57,928 bases of DNA from an uncultured Hungatella sp. GTDB taxonomy: Bacteria; Bacillota; Clostridia; Lachnospirales; Lachnospiraceae. The stretch lies in contig CAJTOT010000008.1 of the NCBI GenBank assembly GCA_910577935.1, forward strand, positions 48,322 through 106,249. The letters run 5' to 3'. The first letter of the stretch is position 1. Each line of letters starts with the position of its first letter. Position numbers and translations under genes: made by a program. A model generated the notes under the pieces. That model saw only the letters and a list, made by a program, of their open reading frames with translations. It was not told the origin of the DNA and searched no databases. This document shows, in pieces, positions 39,855 through 48,523 of the stretch.

Positions 39855-40904
39855 GTGAAAATTATACATGTCGAAGGCGGATTGGGAAATCAGATGGCTT
39901 GCTATGCTGTGTATGTTGCCGCAAAAAGGGGTAATCCTGACGAGGAGATTTTTATAGATACATATTTGTATGACATAACAGAAGCTCATGGAACGATTTC
40001 AATGTGGAATGGATATGAATTGGGAAAAGTTTTTGGAATTGAGATCCCGGATATAAGATCGTTATTCAGCCCAGAAGAGATTGAGGAGCAACTTAACTAT
40101 TTAAGAAAAAGCGAGTTTTGGAAACATGGGTGGAATTATGATGTTGAATTTATTCGTGTAATGGAGAAGTATGGAATTTATTTAAAAAATGCTTATGGAA
40201 ATGTTGGAGAAAATTTGGAGAACAAGGGAGAGATGAGAGTTGCCCTCAAGAGATTGTTACGAAAATATGGAGCTAAGACAGCAGATACATATTTTGCATA
40301 TGAATTAAAACGGTTTCTCCATGTAATCAATAAAAAAATCAACAAAGATTGCGGAGAGTATTTGTTGAAATCTCGTGATGGGAATTTTTTTTATAATATT
40401 ACACTGGATTTTATGAAAAGTACAGGATTACAAGGAATTATAGGAGATGACGTGCGAAAAGGATTAACTTTTAAGGAACCAACGGATAAAAGGAATATTG
40501 AATATTTAGAGCTAATTAACAAGTTTAATAGTATATCTATACATATTCGTCGAACTGATTATTTGGAGTTTAACGAAGATTGTTATAAATATGGATATTT
40601 TTTATCAAGTATTCAATATATAAAGAAAGTAATAAAAGATCCTGTATTTTTTATTTTTTCAGATGATTTGCCGTGGTGCAAGGAACATACAAAGCAAATC
40701 GGTTTTGCAGAAGATGATAAAATATATTTTGTTGATATAAATGTTGAAGAGAACAGTTATCGGGATATGCAATTGATGTCTAGCTGCAAGCATAACATAT
40801 CAACGAAAAGTTCTTTCGGCTGGTGGGCAGGCTTTCTCAATACAAATCCCCAAAAAATAACTGTTTGTCAAACCGGTTCTTATGTTTCCACAGTACAATT
40901 TTAA
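39855..40904 (+). CDS. GT11-type alpha-1,2-fucosyltransferase-like protein (copy 1)
   Basis: 349 aa. The N-terminal GGLGNQMACYAVYVAA is the GT11 signature, and the nucleotide-fucose binding motif SIHIRRTDY follows near residue 229. The C-terminal motif KSSFGWWAGFLN completes the family pattern. It differs from the next GT11 by about 100 extra residues between the first two motifs. It starts with GTG 39855 after AGGGGGA. It should add fucose (or a related deoxysugar) in alpha-1,2 linkage during repeat-unit assembly. Confidence 0.85.
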   Translation: MKIIHVEGGLGNQMACYAVYVAAKRGNPDEEIFIDTYLYDITEAHGTISMWNGYELGKVFGIEIPDIRSLFSPEEIEEQLNYLRKSEFWKHGWNYDVEFIRVMEKYGIYLKNAYGNVGENLENKGEMRVALKRLLRKYGAKTADTYFAYELKRFLHVINKKINKDCGEYLLKSRDGNFFYNITLDFMKSTGLQGIIGDDVRKGLTFKEPTDKRNIEYLELINKFNSISIHIRRTDYLEFNEDCYKYGYFLSSIQYIKKVIKDPVFFIFSDDLPWCKEHTKQIGFAEDDKIYFVDINVEENSYRDMQLMSSCKHNISTKSSFGWWAGFLNTNPQKITVCQTGSYVSTVQF

Positions 40905-40921
40905 AGGAATATTAAGATAAG

Positions 40922-41839
40922 ATGAAAAAAGACGGAAATATAGTAGTATTTATTAGCGGCGGACTGGGAAATCAAATGTTTGAATATGCGAATGCCCGGG
41001 CGATTCAAGAGGAATATGGAGTTTCCATACAATTTAATTCATGCGAATTAGCATATCGTAAGAGTGAGGGACGTAATTTCGGTTTGAACAATCTGGCAAT
41101 TAGGTATGACAAGTTTTGTGTAAAAAATAATTTTTGTAACTATATTTTCTTTAAAATGATGAGAAAATACTTGTTATATAAGCTAAAAGATTTTACGGAA
41201 TTTGAAAAATACAATTTTTTAGATAAAAAAGGGATGCTGTTTTCTTTAGATACGTATAGATACTTTAAACATAAGATCGATAGACATATTGAGTATGTCT
41301 ATGGAAATTTTCAGTCATGGAAATATTTTGAAAGATATGACAAAATGTTGTGTGAGGAACTAAGGGTAACAACGCCGCCAAGTTTAAAAAACCAGGGAAT
41401 GCTAAAAGCAATAAACGATTGCAATTCGGTATGTGTTCATATTAGAAGGGGAGATTATATAAATAAGAGACAATGGAGACAGCTTAATATTTGTTCATAT
41501 AATTACTATTATCAGGCAATGAAATATATAGAAAAAGAGATTCAGCAGCCGACTTTTTTTATTTTCTCAAATAATTCAGAAGATATTAATTGGATCAAAA
41601 AGAATTATGATTTGTCTTCATTTGATATATGCTATGTTGATTTAAATAATCCTGATTATGAAGAGTTACGTCTTATGTATTCATGCAAACATTTTATTAT
41701 ATCAAACAGCACCTTTAGCTGGTGGGCACAACATTTGTCTACAAATAGTGACAGAATAGTTATTGCACCAACTATTTGGAACAGAGATGAAGAAGCGGAG
41801 GATTTATATGAAGATAGATGGATATTAATGGATATTTAA
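40922..41839 (+). CDS. GT11-type alpha-1,2-fucosyltransferase (copy 2)
   Basis: 305 aa, canonical GT11 size. Motifs are SGGLGNQMFEYANARAI near residue 12, VHIRRGDYI near 172 and SNSTFSWWAQHLS near 260. This is closer to bacterial FutC/WbsJ-type enzymes than the preceding gene. It lies 17 bp after copy 1, so the locus has two adjacent but clearly diverged GT11 genes. Terminal H-antigen-like fucosylation of a surface glycan is a plausible result. Confidence 0.9.
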   Translation: MKKDGNIVVFISGGLGNQMFEYANARAIQEEYGVSIQFNSCELAYRKSEGRNFGLNNLAIRYDKFCVKNNFCNYIFFKMMRKYLLYKLKDFTEFEKYNFLDKKGMLFSLDTYRYFKHKIDRHIEYVYGNFQSWKYFERYDKMLCEELRVTTPPSLKNQGMLKAINDCNSVCVHIRRGDYINKRQWRQLNICSYNYYYQAMKYIEKEIQQPTFFIFSNNSEDINWIKKNYDLSSFDICYVDLNNPDYEELRLMYSCKHFIISNSTFSWWAQHLSTNSDRIVIAPTIWNRDEEAEDLYEDRWILMDI

Positions 41840-41860
41840 GAGACAGGAAGGAGGAGAGAT

Positions 41861-43018
41861 TTGAAAGTCTTATTTGTTACACATTATTCCGAATTATATG
41901 GTGCAAATTTATCTATGTGTAATGTTGCTGAAACACTAAAAAATAAATACAATGTTGAAGTAGTGGTCCTATGTCTCTCTGAAAACAAGAATGATTTGAA
42001 ACAATATTTAGATATTTTGGGAATAGAGACCGCATTTTTAAAGTTTTATAATACAGTTTATAGAAAGAACAGTTTGTGCGGAATTTTTAAGGCTTATTTT
42101 AATTGTAAGAGAAATTTAAAACTGTTATCTAGGTTAGATACTTTCTTTAAAGAGAATAAATTTTCTCTAATCCATACAAATACTATGGCAACCTTTGTAG
42201 GGGCACAGCTCGCCAGAAAATATAGAATTCCGCATATATGGCATTTGAGAGAGTTTATGGAAGAAGATTATGGTTTGTGCCAGATAAAGAACAGAGAATT
42301 TAAAGAAACTTTAAATTATACATCCCGATTTATTGCTATTTCGGATTCGATTAAACAAAAATATTTGCCTTTCGTGGAAAAAAAAAAGATAGTTCGTATA
42401 TATAACGGGATACCTTCGATAGAGAGCAGGGAGAAAAATATCTGCAATAAAAAAGTGATCTTTTCTCTAGTAGGTGTTATTCGTGAAAGCAAAGGAACGC
42501 TGGAAGCAATTAGCGCATTTGTTAAATTGGTTGATTCAGGATATCAAAATACTGAACTTTGGATAATTGGAGGGGGTATGGAACAAAAGAAATCCCCGTA
42601 TATTAAAAAAATAAACAAAATGGTAAATTCATTTTCATATTCTGAAAAGATTAAATTTTTAGGATACAGAAAAGATGTTATGCAATTGCTAGACTATGTT
42701 GATGTGGGATTAATATGTTCTAAATTAGAAGCATTCGGAAGGATTACCATTGAATATATGATGAAGAGGGTTTATGTTATCGGCGCTGATTCTGGTGGTA
42801 CAGCTGAGTTGATTCAGGATGATTTAACAGGTGCTCTATATGAAGCAGGCAATATAGCGGCATTAAAAGAAAAAATGTCCGATTATATGTTGTATAGAAA
42901 AGAAAAACAAAGAATAGTTGATAATGCTTATAAATACAGCCAGGATTTTACTATTGATAACTGTGTTGATAATATCTATAAAGAATACGAAAAAATCTTG
43001 AATGAAAGAGATAATTGA
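41861..43018 (+). CDS. GT4 glycosyltransferase
   Basis: 385 aa, GT-B. The start is VLFVTHYSELYGANLSM, followed by LIHTNTMATFVGAQLARKY and PHIWHLREF. The C-terminal EX7E-like donor site is SKLEAFGRITIEYMMKR. It starts with TTG 41861, strongly supported by AAGGAGGAG. It is probably the third or fourth sugar transferase of the repeat unit. Confidence 0.88.
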   Translation: MKVLFVTHYSELYGANLSMCNVAETLKNKYNVEVVVLCLSENKNDLKQYLDILGIETAFLKFYNTVYRKNSLCGIFKAYFNCKRNLKLLSRLDTFFKENKFSLIHTNTMATFVGAQLARKYRIPHIWHLREFMEEDYGLCQIKNREFKETLNYTSRFIAISDSIKQKYLPFVEKKKIVRIYNGIPSIESREKNICNKKVIFSLVGVIRESKGTLEAISAFVKLVDSGYQNTELWIIGGGMEQKKSPYIKKINKMVNSFSYSEKIKFLGYRKDVMQLLDYVDVGLICSKLEAFGRITIEYMMKRVYVIGADSGGTAELIQDDLTGALYEAGNIAALKEKMSDYMLYRKEKQRIVDNAYKYSQDFTIDNCVDNIYKEYEKILNERDN

Positions 43019-43029
43019 AGGAATAAATT

Positions 43030-44271
43030 ATGTGGCAGTCAAATAGGGTTAAATATACTTTGAAAGAATTACTATATTATACAGCTCTCATAATATTTAT
43101 ATTTCGTTATGTGGTTTTGTTCTATTCCCAATATGGAGCCAATGTCCCCAATATTGTTCATAATATGTGTTACATGATGGTAATAAGCCTGATGTTAATA
43201 AAGGGTGTGCTTAATATAGGAACGACAGTTATTGATAAAAAGGTCCTATTATATTTATTGGTTTGCTTTATTGGCTTCTTTGTGGGGATGCAGCTGTTTG
43301 AATTGAACTTTGTCGGAGCTGTTTTACTAATGATCTTTGCTTATGATATCGATTATGGAAGAATAGTTAAAGTAGCATGTGTTGAATTATCTCTTTTATT
43401 GATATTTATTATTTGTTCGTGTAGATTGAATGTTATAGAAGACATTATCAGATATAAGAACGGACACCCGCGTCATGGGTTAGGGTTTATATATATTGGG
43501 GCAGCAGGCGCCTTCTATTTACAGATTGTTTTGATGATTATGTTTATCAAAAGAAAAAACATGAATTGGTTAACCTGCGCTTTATTGTATTTGATCGAAC
43601 TTGTAATATATCATTTTGATAAATTTGTTGGCAATTTTCTTCTATCGTCCATACTCTTTTTCAGTTTTGTAATATTTATTAAATTGGATTGGGACTTACT
43701 AGAGGGAATAAAAAAGGGATTTTGGAAATATTTATCAGTTCTGGCATATCCAGTAACTTTCGCATGTTCTGTTCTCCTATCAGTGTTGCATTATCAAAAA
43801 AGATATGATTGGTTAGTAGATTTGGATAAAATATTAAACGGAAGAGTTAGTATTCCAGGTAAAGTTATGGAAAAATATGGCGTTTACTTTTGGGGAAATA
43901 ACTTTGAAACAATAGGGTTAATAGCTATGGATAATGGTGCTGACATAATTGATTATAATTATATTGACAATGCTTTTTTAAATCTTATGATAAGATATGG
44001 GATAGTTTTGGCAGTTATAGTTTGTGGGATGTATACGCTTTTTTTTATTTATTCTGTCAATATAAAGGATAAAATGAACGTTATTTGGATAATGCTTATT
44101 TTGGCCCAAAGCATAGTATATTCTTATTTGGTAAATATTCCTAATAATATTTTTGTTATATTAGTTGTTTCATCATTGATGAGAACTACAAGAGGTTATA
44201 AACTTGAAAATTATAGAAAACGAAGAAAAATAAATCGTTGCCGTAAGTGGAAAATACGAAATATTATTTGA
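43030..44271 (+). CDS. O-antigen/capsule polymerase Wzy-like membrane protein
   Basis: 413 aa with about ten to twelve hydrophobic helices and little recognisable sequence identity, as usual for Wzy. A larger loop is located between about 240 and 310 (GRVSIPGKVMEKYG, YNYIDNAFLNLMIRYG). Its placement among glycosyltransferases and before the flippase fits the role of joining repeat units outside the membrane. The C-terminus is short and basic. A Wzy call is by context and topology. Confidence 0.75.
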   Translation: MWQSNRVKYTLKELLYYTALIIFIFRYVVLFYSQYGANVPNIVHNMCYMMVISLMLIKGVLNIGTTVIDKKVLLYLLVCFIGFFVGMQLFELNFVGAVLLMIFAYDIDYGRIVKVACVELSLLLIFIICSCRLNVIEDIIRYKNGHPRHGLGFIYIGAAGAFYLQIVLMIMFIKRKNMNWLTCALLYLIELVIYHFDKFVGNFLLSSILFFSFVIFIKLDWDLLEGIKKGFWKYLSVLAYPVTFACSVLLSVLHYQKRYDWLVDLDKILNGRVSIPGKVMEKYGVYFWGNNFETIGLIAMDNGADIIDYNYIDNAFLNLMIRYGIVLAVIVCGMYTLFFIYSVNIKDKMNVIWIMLILAQSIVYSYLVNIPNNIFVILVVSSLMRTTRGYKLENYRKRRKINRCRKWKIRNII

Positions 44272-44289
44272 TATAGTGTGGGAGATAAA

Positions 44290-45252
44290 ATGAAATTTAT
44301 TACATATAGTGAATTAAATAAAGACCTGATAGAAAATATATTTAAAATTCCCCGAGATATAGATTTGATAGTTGGTATTCCCCGAAGCGGGTTAGTGCTC
44401 GCTTGTATGATTGGACTGTATATGAATAAACCGGTAACAGATTTAGACGCCTTTTTGCAAGAAAGATTTTATTCTGTTGGGAAGACAAAGAATCATAATG
44501 ATATCATAAGAGAGTTTTCTCAGACTAAAAAAGTCCTTATTGTAGAGGATACTGTTTGTTCAGGAAATTCTATTCGCGACGCAAAGCAAAAAGTAAAAAA
44601 ATATGTTGGAACAATGAAAATTATTTATTTGGCGGCATATACGCGGAGAGAAACCAGAGAGTTAGTGGATATTAATTTTAAGGATATAGATGACGATCGT
44701 GTATTCGAATGGAATTATTTGCATAATACGCTATTGGAAAGGGCTTGTGTAGATATGGATGGTGTTCTCTGCATAGATCCGACAGAAGAAGAAAATGATG
44801 ATGGATGGAAGTATAAGAAATTCATTGAAACTGCTAAAATAAAATTATTGCCAACCAGAAAAATAGGATATATAGTAACATCACGTTTGGAAAAGTACCG
44901 AGAAGAAACCGAAGCCTGGTTACATAAAAATAATATTCAATATAATAAACTTTATATGATGGATTTTGCAAGTGCGCAGGAAAGGCGGAAACTGGGAAAT
45001 CATGCCGAGTATAAGGCAAAAATTTATAAACAATTAAAGGATACATGTTGGTTTATCGAAAGTAATAACTTCCAGGCTCAAAGGATTGCTGAGATGACAG
45101 GAAAAGGAGTGTTTTGCATTGAAAGCCGTGTTTTTTATCCAGAAAATTATATACGGGAAGCAAGGGTTAAAATGAAATATGAAGTTATTAGACCATTGAA
45201 AAGAAGATTAAAATTATGCTTATTTAATCTGAAAAAATGGAGGGGCAATTAA
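44290..45252 (+). CDS. phosphoribosyltransferase-HAD fusion protein
   Basis: 320 aa. The N-terminal half is a PRTase-fold domain: DLIVGIPRSGLVLACMIG, then the PRPP loop VLIVEDTVCSGNSIRDA (about 85-101). The second half begins CVDMDGVLC (about 151-159), a HAD-type DxDG motif, and continues with GYIVTSRLEKYREET and a KxxxKaxIYKQL region similar to sugar-phosphatase HADs. The fusion is embedded among polysaccharide genes with the same AT-rich composition. A role in making or trimming an activated sugar or ribosyl/phosphoribitol substituent is possible but unproven. The ATG at 44290 follows GGGAG; a GTG at 44278 is less well placed. Confidence 0.78.
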   Translation: MKFITYSELNKDLIENIFKIPRDIDLIVGIPRSGLVLACMIGLYMNKPVTDLDAFLQERFYSVGKTKNHNDIIREFSQTKKVLIVEDTVCSGNSIRDAKQKVKKYVGTMKIIYLAAYTRRETRELVDINFKDIDDDRVFEWNYLHNTLLERACVDMDGVLCIDPTEEENDDGWKYKKFIETAKIKLLPTRKIGYIVTSRLEKYREETEAWLHKNNIQYNKLYMMDFASAQERRKLGNHAEYKAKIYKQLKDTCWFIESNNFQAQRIAEMTGKGVFCIESRVFYPENYIREARVKMKYEVIRPLKRRLKLCLFNLKKWRGN

Positions 45253-45255
45253 ACA

Positions 45256-46779
45256 GTGTCAAGAATTACAAATTCTATTCGTAATACATTTTGGGGATAT
45301 TTTTCAAAATTACTGAATTTGGTTTTTCCATTTATTTTGAGAACAGTTATTATACGACAGCTGGGTATAGAATATTTAGGCATGAACAGTTTGTTTTCCT
45401 CTATTTTGCAGGTGCTTAGTTTATCTGAACTGGGATTTGGAACAGCTATTGTATATAGTATGTATAAACCTATAGCAGAGGGCAATAAGAAAGATATATG
45501 TGCGCTGTTAAATTTGTATAAAAAGGTATATCGGGTTATTGGATGTATTGTGCTGCTGGTAGGACTTTTAATTACACCGTTTCTTAAATATCTAATAGTA
45601 GATACTTATTCGGCAGATCTGAATATCTATATTATATATCTTATGTTTCTATTAAATACGGTATCTAGCTATTTCATTTATGCCTACAGTGCTTCTTTGC
45701 TAAATGCTTTTCAGAGAAACGATTTGGAGAGTAAGTGTAATTCGATAATTAGTATTTTACAATATGGGATTCAAATTATAATACTGCTAACCATAAGAAA
45801 CTATTATATATACCTGTCTCTTATGTTGATATTTACAATTTTCAATAATTTATTAAAGTATAAGGTGTCTAAAAAATATTTTTCGGAATATTATTGCGAT
45901 GGGATTGTAGAAGATGAGAAAAAGAAAGAGATAAAAAAGAACGTTTTTGCCCTGGCATGTCATAAGTTTGGAGGAACTATCATCAATTCAGGCGACAATA
46001 TTGTCATCTCGGCTTTTTTAGGCATTACATTAGTTGCTCAATATTCAAATTATTACTATTTATTGACTTCGATAGAATCATTAATATTAATATTTTTTAC
46101 TGCTATAACCAGTATTTTAGGAAACAGCCTTATAGTAGAATCAAAGAAAACAAATTCAGTTAATTTTAGAAGAATTTTATTTCTGAACCTGTGGATGACA
46201 TCTGTCTGCAGTGTAGTACTATTCTGTGTTTATCAGGATTTTATTTTGATATGGGTTGGAAGCGACTATTTATTTTCGGAGGGAATAAAGATTTTATTTG
46301 TATTATATTTTTATTGTCATATGGCAAGAAGGACAGTAATTGTTTTTAGAGATGCTTCAGGTTTGTGGTATGATAATAGATGGCAACCTATAGTTTCAGG
46401 TTCTTTTAATTTGATTTGGAATATTATATTAATACAAATGATCGGAATTTATGGTGTGTTACTGTCTACTATATTGAGTATGATCCTTATAGATATTCCG
46501 TGGGAAGCAAAAACGATATGTGGTAATACTGTTGAAATCCTTTTTAAAGAATATGTTAAAATACTAGCCACAAACTTGATTTTAACAGCCATAATATCGA
46601 TGACAGCTGGTTATATATGTAAGTTTATAGTATGTTCAGGTGCATTAAAAATACTCACTAAAACAATAATAGCTTTGCTGGTGGGAAATAGTGTGCTGAT
46701 ACTATTTTTTAGAAAACATACTTTATTAAATTATTATATGAATATTGCAATGCGGATTGTAAAGCACCTTTCAATATAA
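45256..46779 (+). CDS. Wzx-type polysaccharide flippase
   Basis: 507 aa with about 12-14 hydrophobic helices. It begins NSIRNTFWGYFSKLLNLVFPFILRTVIIRQLG, the typical opening of the PST/MATE-like Wzx group. GFGTAIVYSMYKPIAEG follows near residue 58. It moves undecaprenyl-linked repeat units to the outer face of the membrane. It starts with GTG 45256 after GGAGGGG. It is the last gene of the island. No initiating sugar-phosphate transferase and no chain-length or export kinase genes are present. Confidence 0.88.
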   Translation: MSRITNSIRNTFWGYFSKLLNLVFPFILRTVIIRQLGIEYLGMNSLFSSILQVLSLSELGFGTAIVYSMYKPIAEGNKKDICALLNLYKKVYRVIGCIVLLVGLLITPFLKYLIVDTYSADLNIYIIYLMFLLNTVSSYFIYAYSASLLNAFQRNDLESKCNSIISILQYGIQIIILLTIRNYYIYLSLMLIFTIFNNLLKYKVSKKYFSEYYCDGIVEDEKKKEIKKNVFALACHKFGGTIINSGDNIVISAFLGITLVAQYSNYYYLLTSIESLILIFFTAITSILGNSLIVESKKTNSVNFRRILFLNLWMTSVCSVVLFCVYQDFILIWVGSDYLFSEGIKILFVLYFYCHMARRTVIVFRDASGLWYDNRWQPIVSGSFNLIWNIILIQMIGIYGVLLSTILSMILIDIPWEAKTICGNTVEILFKEYVKILATNLILTAIISMTAGYICKFIVCSGALKILTKTIIALLVGNSVLILFFRKHTLLNYYMNIAMRIVKHLSI

Positions 46780-46790
46780 GATACTGGAAA

Positions 46791-47045
46791 TTAGAATGTT
46801 GATGTTTCATCGCTGTCAATATAAGCGGCCCGCAATTGGGCAGGGAAATCGAGGAATACCCGGTTGTTCGATGAGGAATCTGCTTCATCTATAATCAGCA
46901 CAACAGGCTTGTCGGAGTGCTCACACCACTGTGAAAAGCAGTCAAACAGCCTTGCCATTTGCCGACAAGCTCCTTTCTGGACGATGTGCAATCCGGCACG
47001 AATTTTGACTTGCAAGCCAAGCTCGACGTACAAAATTCGTGCCGG
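46791..47045 (-). pseudogene. AAA ATPase fragment
   Basis: About 80 codons, with HSDKPVVLIIDEADSSSNNR and VFLDFPAQLRAAYID matching the Walker B region of a common Firmicute AAA-family ATP-binding protein. Walker A and the C-terminal domains are missing. The N-terminal end contains one half of an 18-bp inverted repeat. It lies between the island and uxaC, and looks like a leftover of a former gene cut during island insertion. Confidence 0.6.
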
Positions 47046-47048
47046 ATT
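46990..47048. repeat. 18-bp perfect inverted repeat with 23-bp spacer
   Basis: AATCCGGCACGAATTTTG (46990-47007) and CAAAATTCGTGCCGGATT (47031-47048) are exact reverse complements. There is no T-run to make it a standard terminator. It lies at the downstream border of the AT-rich island. Confidence 0.85.
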
Positions 47049-47096
47049 CTCTGGTTCTTGAATGCCTGTTAAAGATTATCAGATAATCGTCAGCTT

Positions 47097-48503
47097 TTAC
47101 AGTTCAAACCCAAAATACTTCACCGCATTATTATAGCAGATGCCTTCCACAATCCCCTTCAGGGCCTTCATATCTGCCGGGTATTCTCCGTTCTCCACCC
47201 AGCCGCCCACCAGGTCGCACATGATTCTCCTGAAGTAGTCATGTCTGGTGTAGGAGAGGAAGCTTCTGGAGTCGGTGAGCATGCCGATGAAGTTGCCGAA
47301 GCATCCTAAGTTGGCCAGGGAGGTCATCTGCTCGGTCATGCCGATCTTGTGGTCGTTGAACCACCATGCGGAGCCCTGCTGGATTCTTCCGGCGGTGCCG
47401 GCGCTCTGGAAGCAGCCCAGGATGGTTCCGATGGAGGCGTTGTCGTTGGGGTTTAAGGAGTACAGGATGGTCTTGGGGATCTCGTTGGTGGCACTTAAGG
47501 CGTTGAGGAAATCGGCCATCTGGGCGGAGGGGGCGTAGTTGTTGATGCAGTCAAAGCCTGTGTCCGCTCCCAGCTGCTGGTACATGTAGGCGTTGTTGTC
47601 ACGCTTGCAGCCGTAGTGAATCTGCATGGTCCAGCCCATGCGGTTGTATTCCTTTGCCACAAACAGCATAAAGGCGGTCTTGTATTTTAACTCTTCTTCT
47701 TTGGTGACGGCCTGGCCGGCGAGACCCTTTGCCAGGATGGCGTCAAGCTCTGCCTCATCGGCCGGGACGTACATCACATACTCCAGGGCGTGGTCGGAGA
47801 CACAGCACTTGTGGTCCGTGAAGTACTGCATGCGGGCCTTGAGAGCTTCTTTCAGGGAGGCAAAATCCTTTACAGCCACGCCGCTGACATGGGAGAGCTT
47901 CTCCATGTAGGAGGAGAAATCCGGTTTTTCCACGTTCATGGCCTTGTCCGGTCTCCAGGCGGGGAGAACCTGCACCTGGAAGCTGTCGTCGGCAGCGAGC
48001 TTCTCGTGCCACTCCAGCGTGTCCACAGGGTCGTCGGTGGTGCAGATCAGGGTCACGTTGGACTGCCTGATGATGTTGCGCACGCTCATGGAGTCCTGAT
48101 GGAGTTTTTCGTTGCACAGATTCCACACTTCCTCCGCCGTGTCGCCGTTCAGATAACCGGTGTACCCGAAATACTTCTGCAGCTCCAAGTGGCTCCAATG
48201 ATACAGCGGGTTGCCGATGAGCTTCTCCAGGGTCTCGGCCCACTTCTGGAATTTCTCCCTGTCCGTGGCGTCGCCGGTGATGTACTTCTCGTCCACGCCG
48301 TTGGAGCGCATCTGGCGCCACTTATAATGATCGCCCCCCAGCCATACCTGGGTGATATTGTCGAACTTGCGGTCCTCGGCGATCTCCTGGGGGTTGATGT
48401 GGCAGTGGTAGTCCAGAATGGGCATCTTGGCTGCGTAATCGTGGTACAGCTGTTTTGCCATGTCCGTGGAGAGCAGAAAATCTTTGTCCATAAACTGTTT
48501 CAT
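47097..48503 (-). CDS. uxaC: glucuronate isomerase
   Basis: 468 aa, the standard length. The family opening DKDFLLSTDMAKQLYHDYA and PILDYHCHINPQEIAEDRKF, with the metal-binding HxH, are seen. The central part has MQIHYGCKRDNNAYM and TDSRSFLSYTRHDYFRR near the C-terminus. It converts glucuronate to fructuronate (or galacturonate to tagaturonate). It is second in an operon with a LacI regulator 20 bp upstream, on the same strand. Other uronate genes (uxuA, uxaB) are not in the window. Confidence 0.95.
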   Translation of the reverse strand: MKQFMDKDFLLSTDMAKQLYHDYAAKMPILDYHCHINPQEIAEDRKFDNITQVWLGGDHYKWRQMRSNGVDEKYITGDATDREKFQKWAETLEKLIGNPLYHWSHLELQKYFGYTGYLNGDTAEEVWNLCNEKLHQDSMSVRNIIRQSNVTLICTTDDPVDTLEWHEKLAADDSFQVQVLPAWRPDKAMNVEKPDFSSYMEKLSHVSGVAVKDFASLKEALKARMQYFTDHKCCVSDHALEYVMYVPADEAELDAILAKGLAGQAVTKEEELKYKTAFMLFVAKEYNRMGWTMQIHYGCKRDNNAYMYQQLGADTGFDCINNYAPSAQMADFLNALSATNEIPKTILYSLNPNDNASIGTILGCFQSAGTAGRIQQGSAWWFNDHKIGMTEQMTSLANLGCFGNFIGMLTDSRSFLSYTRHDYFRRIMCDLVGGWVENGEYPADMKALKGIVEGICYNNAVKYFGFEL

Positions 48504-48523
48504 TGGAAGGTTCCTCCTTAAAA

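Noticed and set aside
46990..47048. Inverted repeat as uxaC terminator
   Set aside because: There is no T-run after the stem on the uxaC strand, and a 23-nt loop is large. It was kept as a repeat only.
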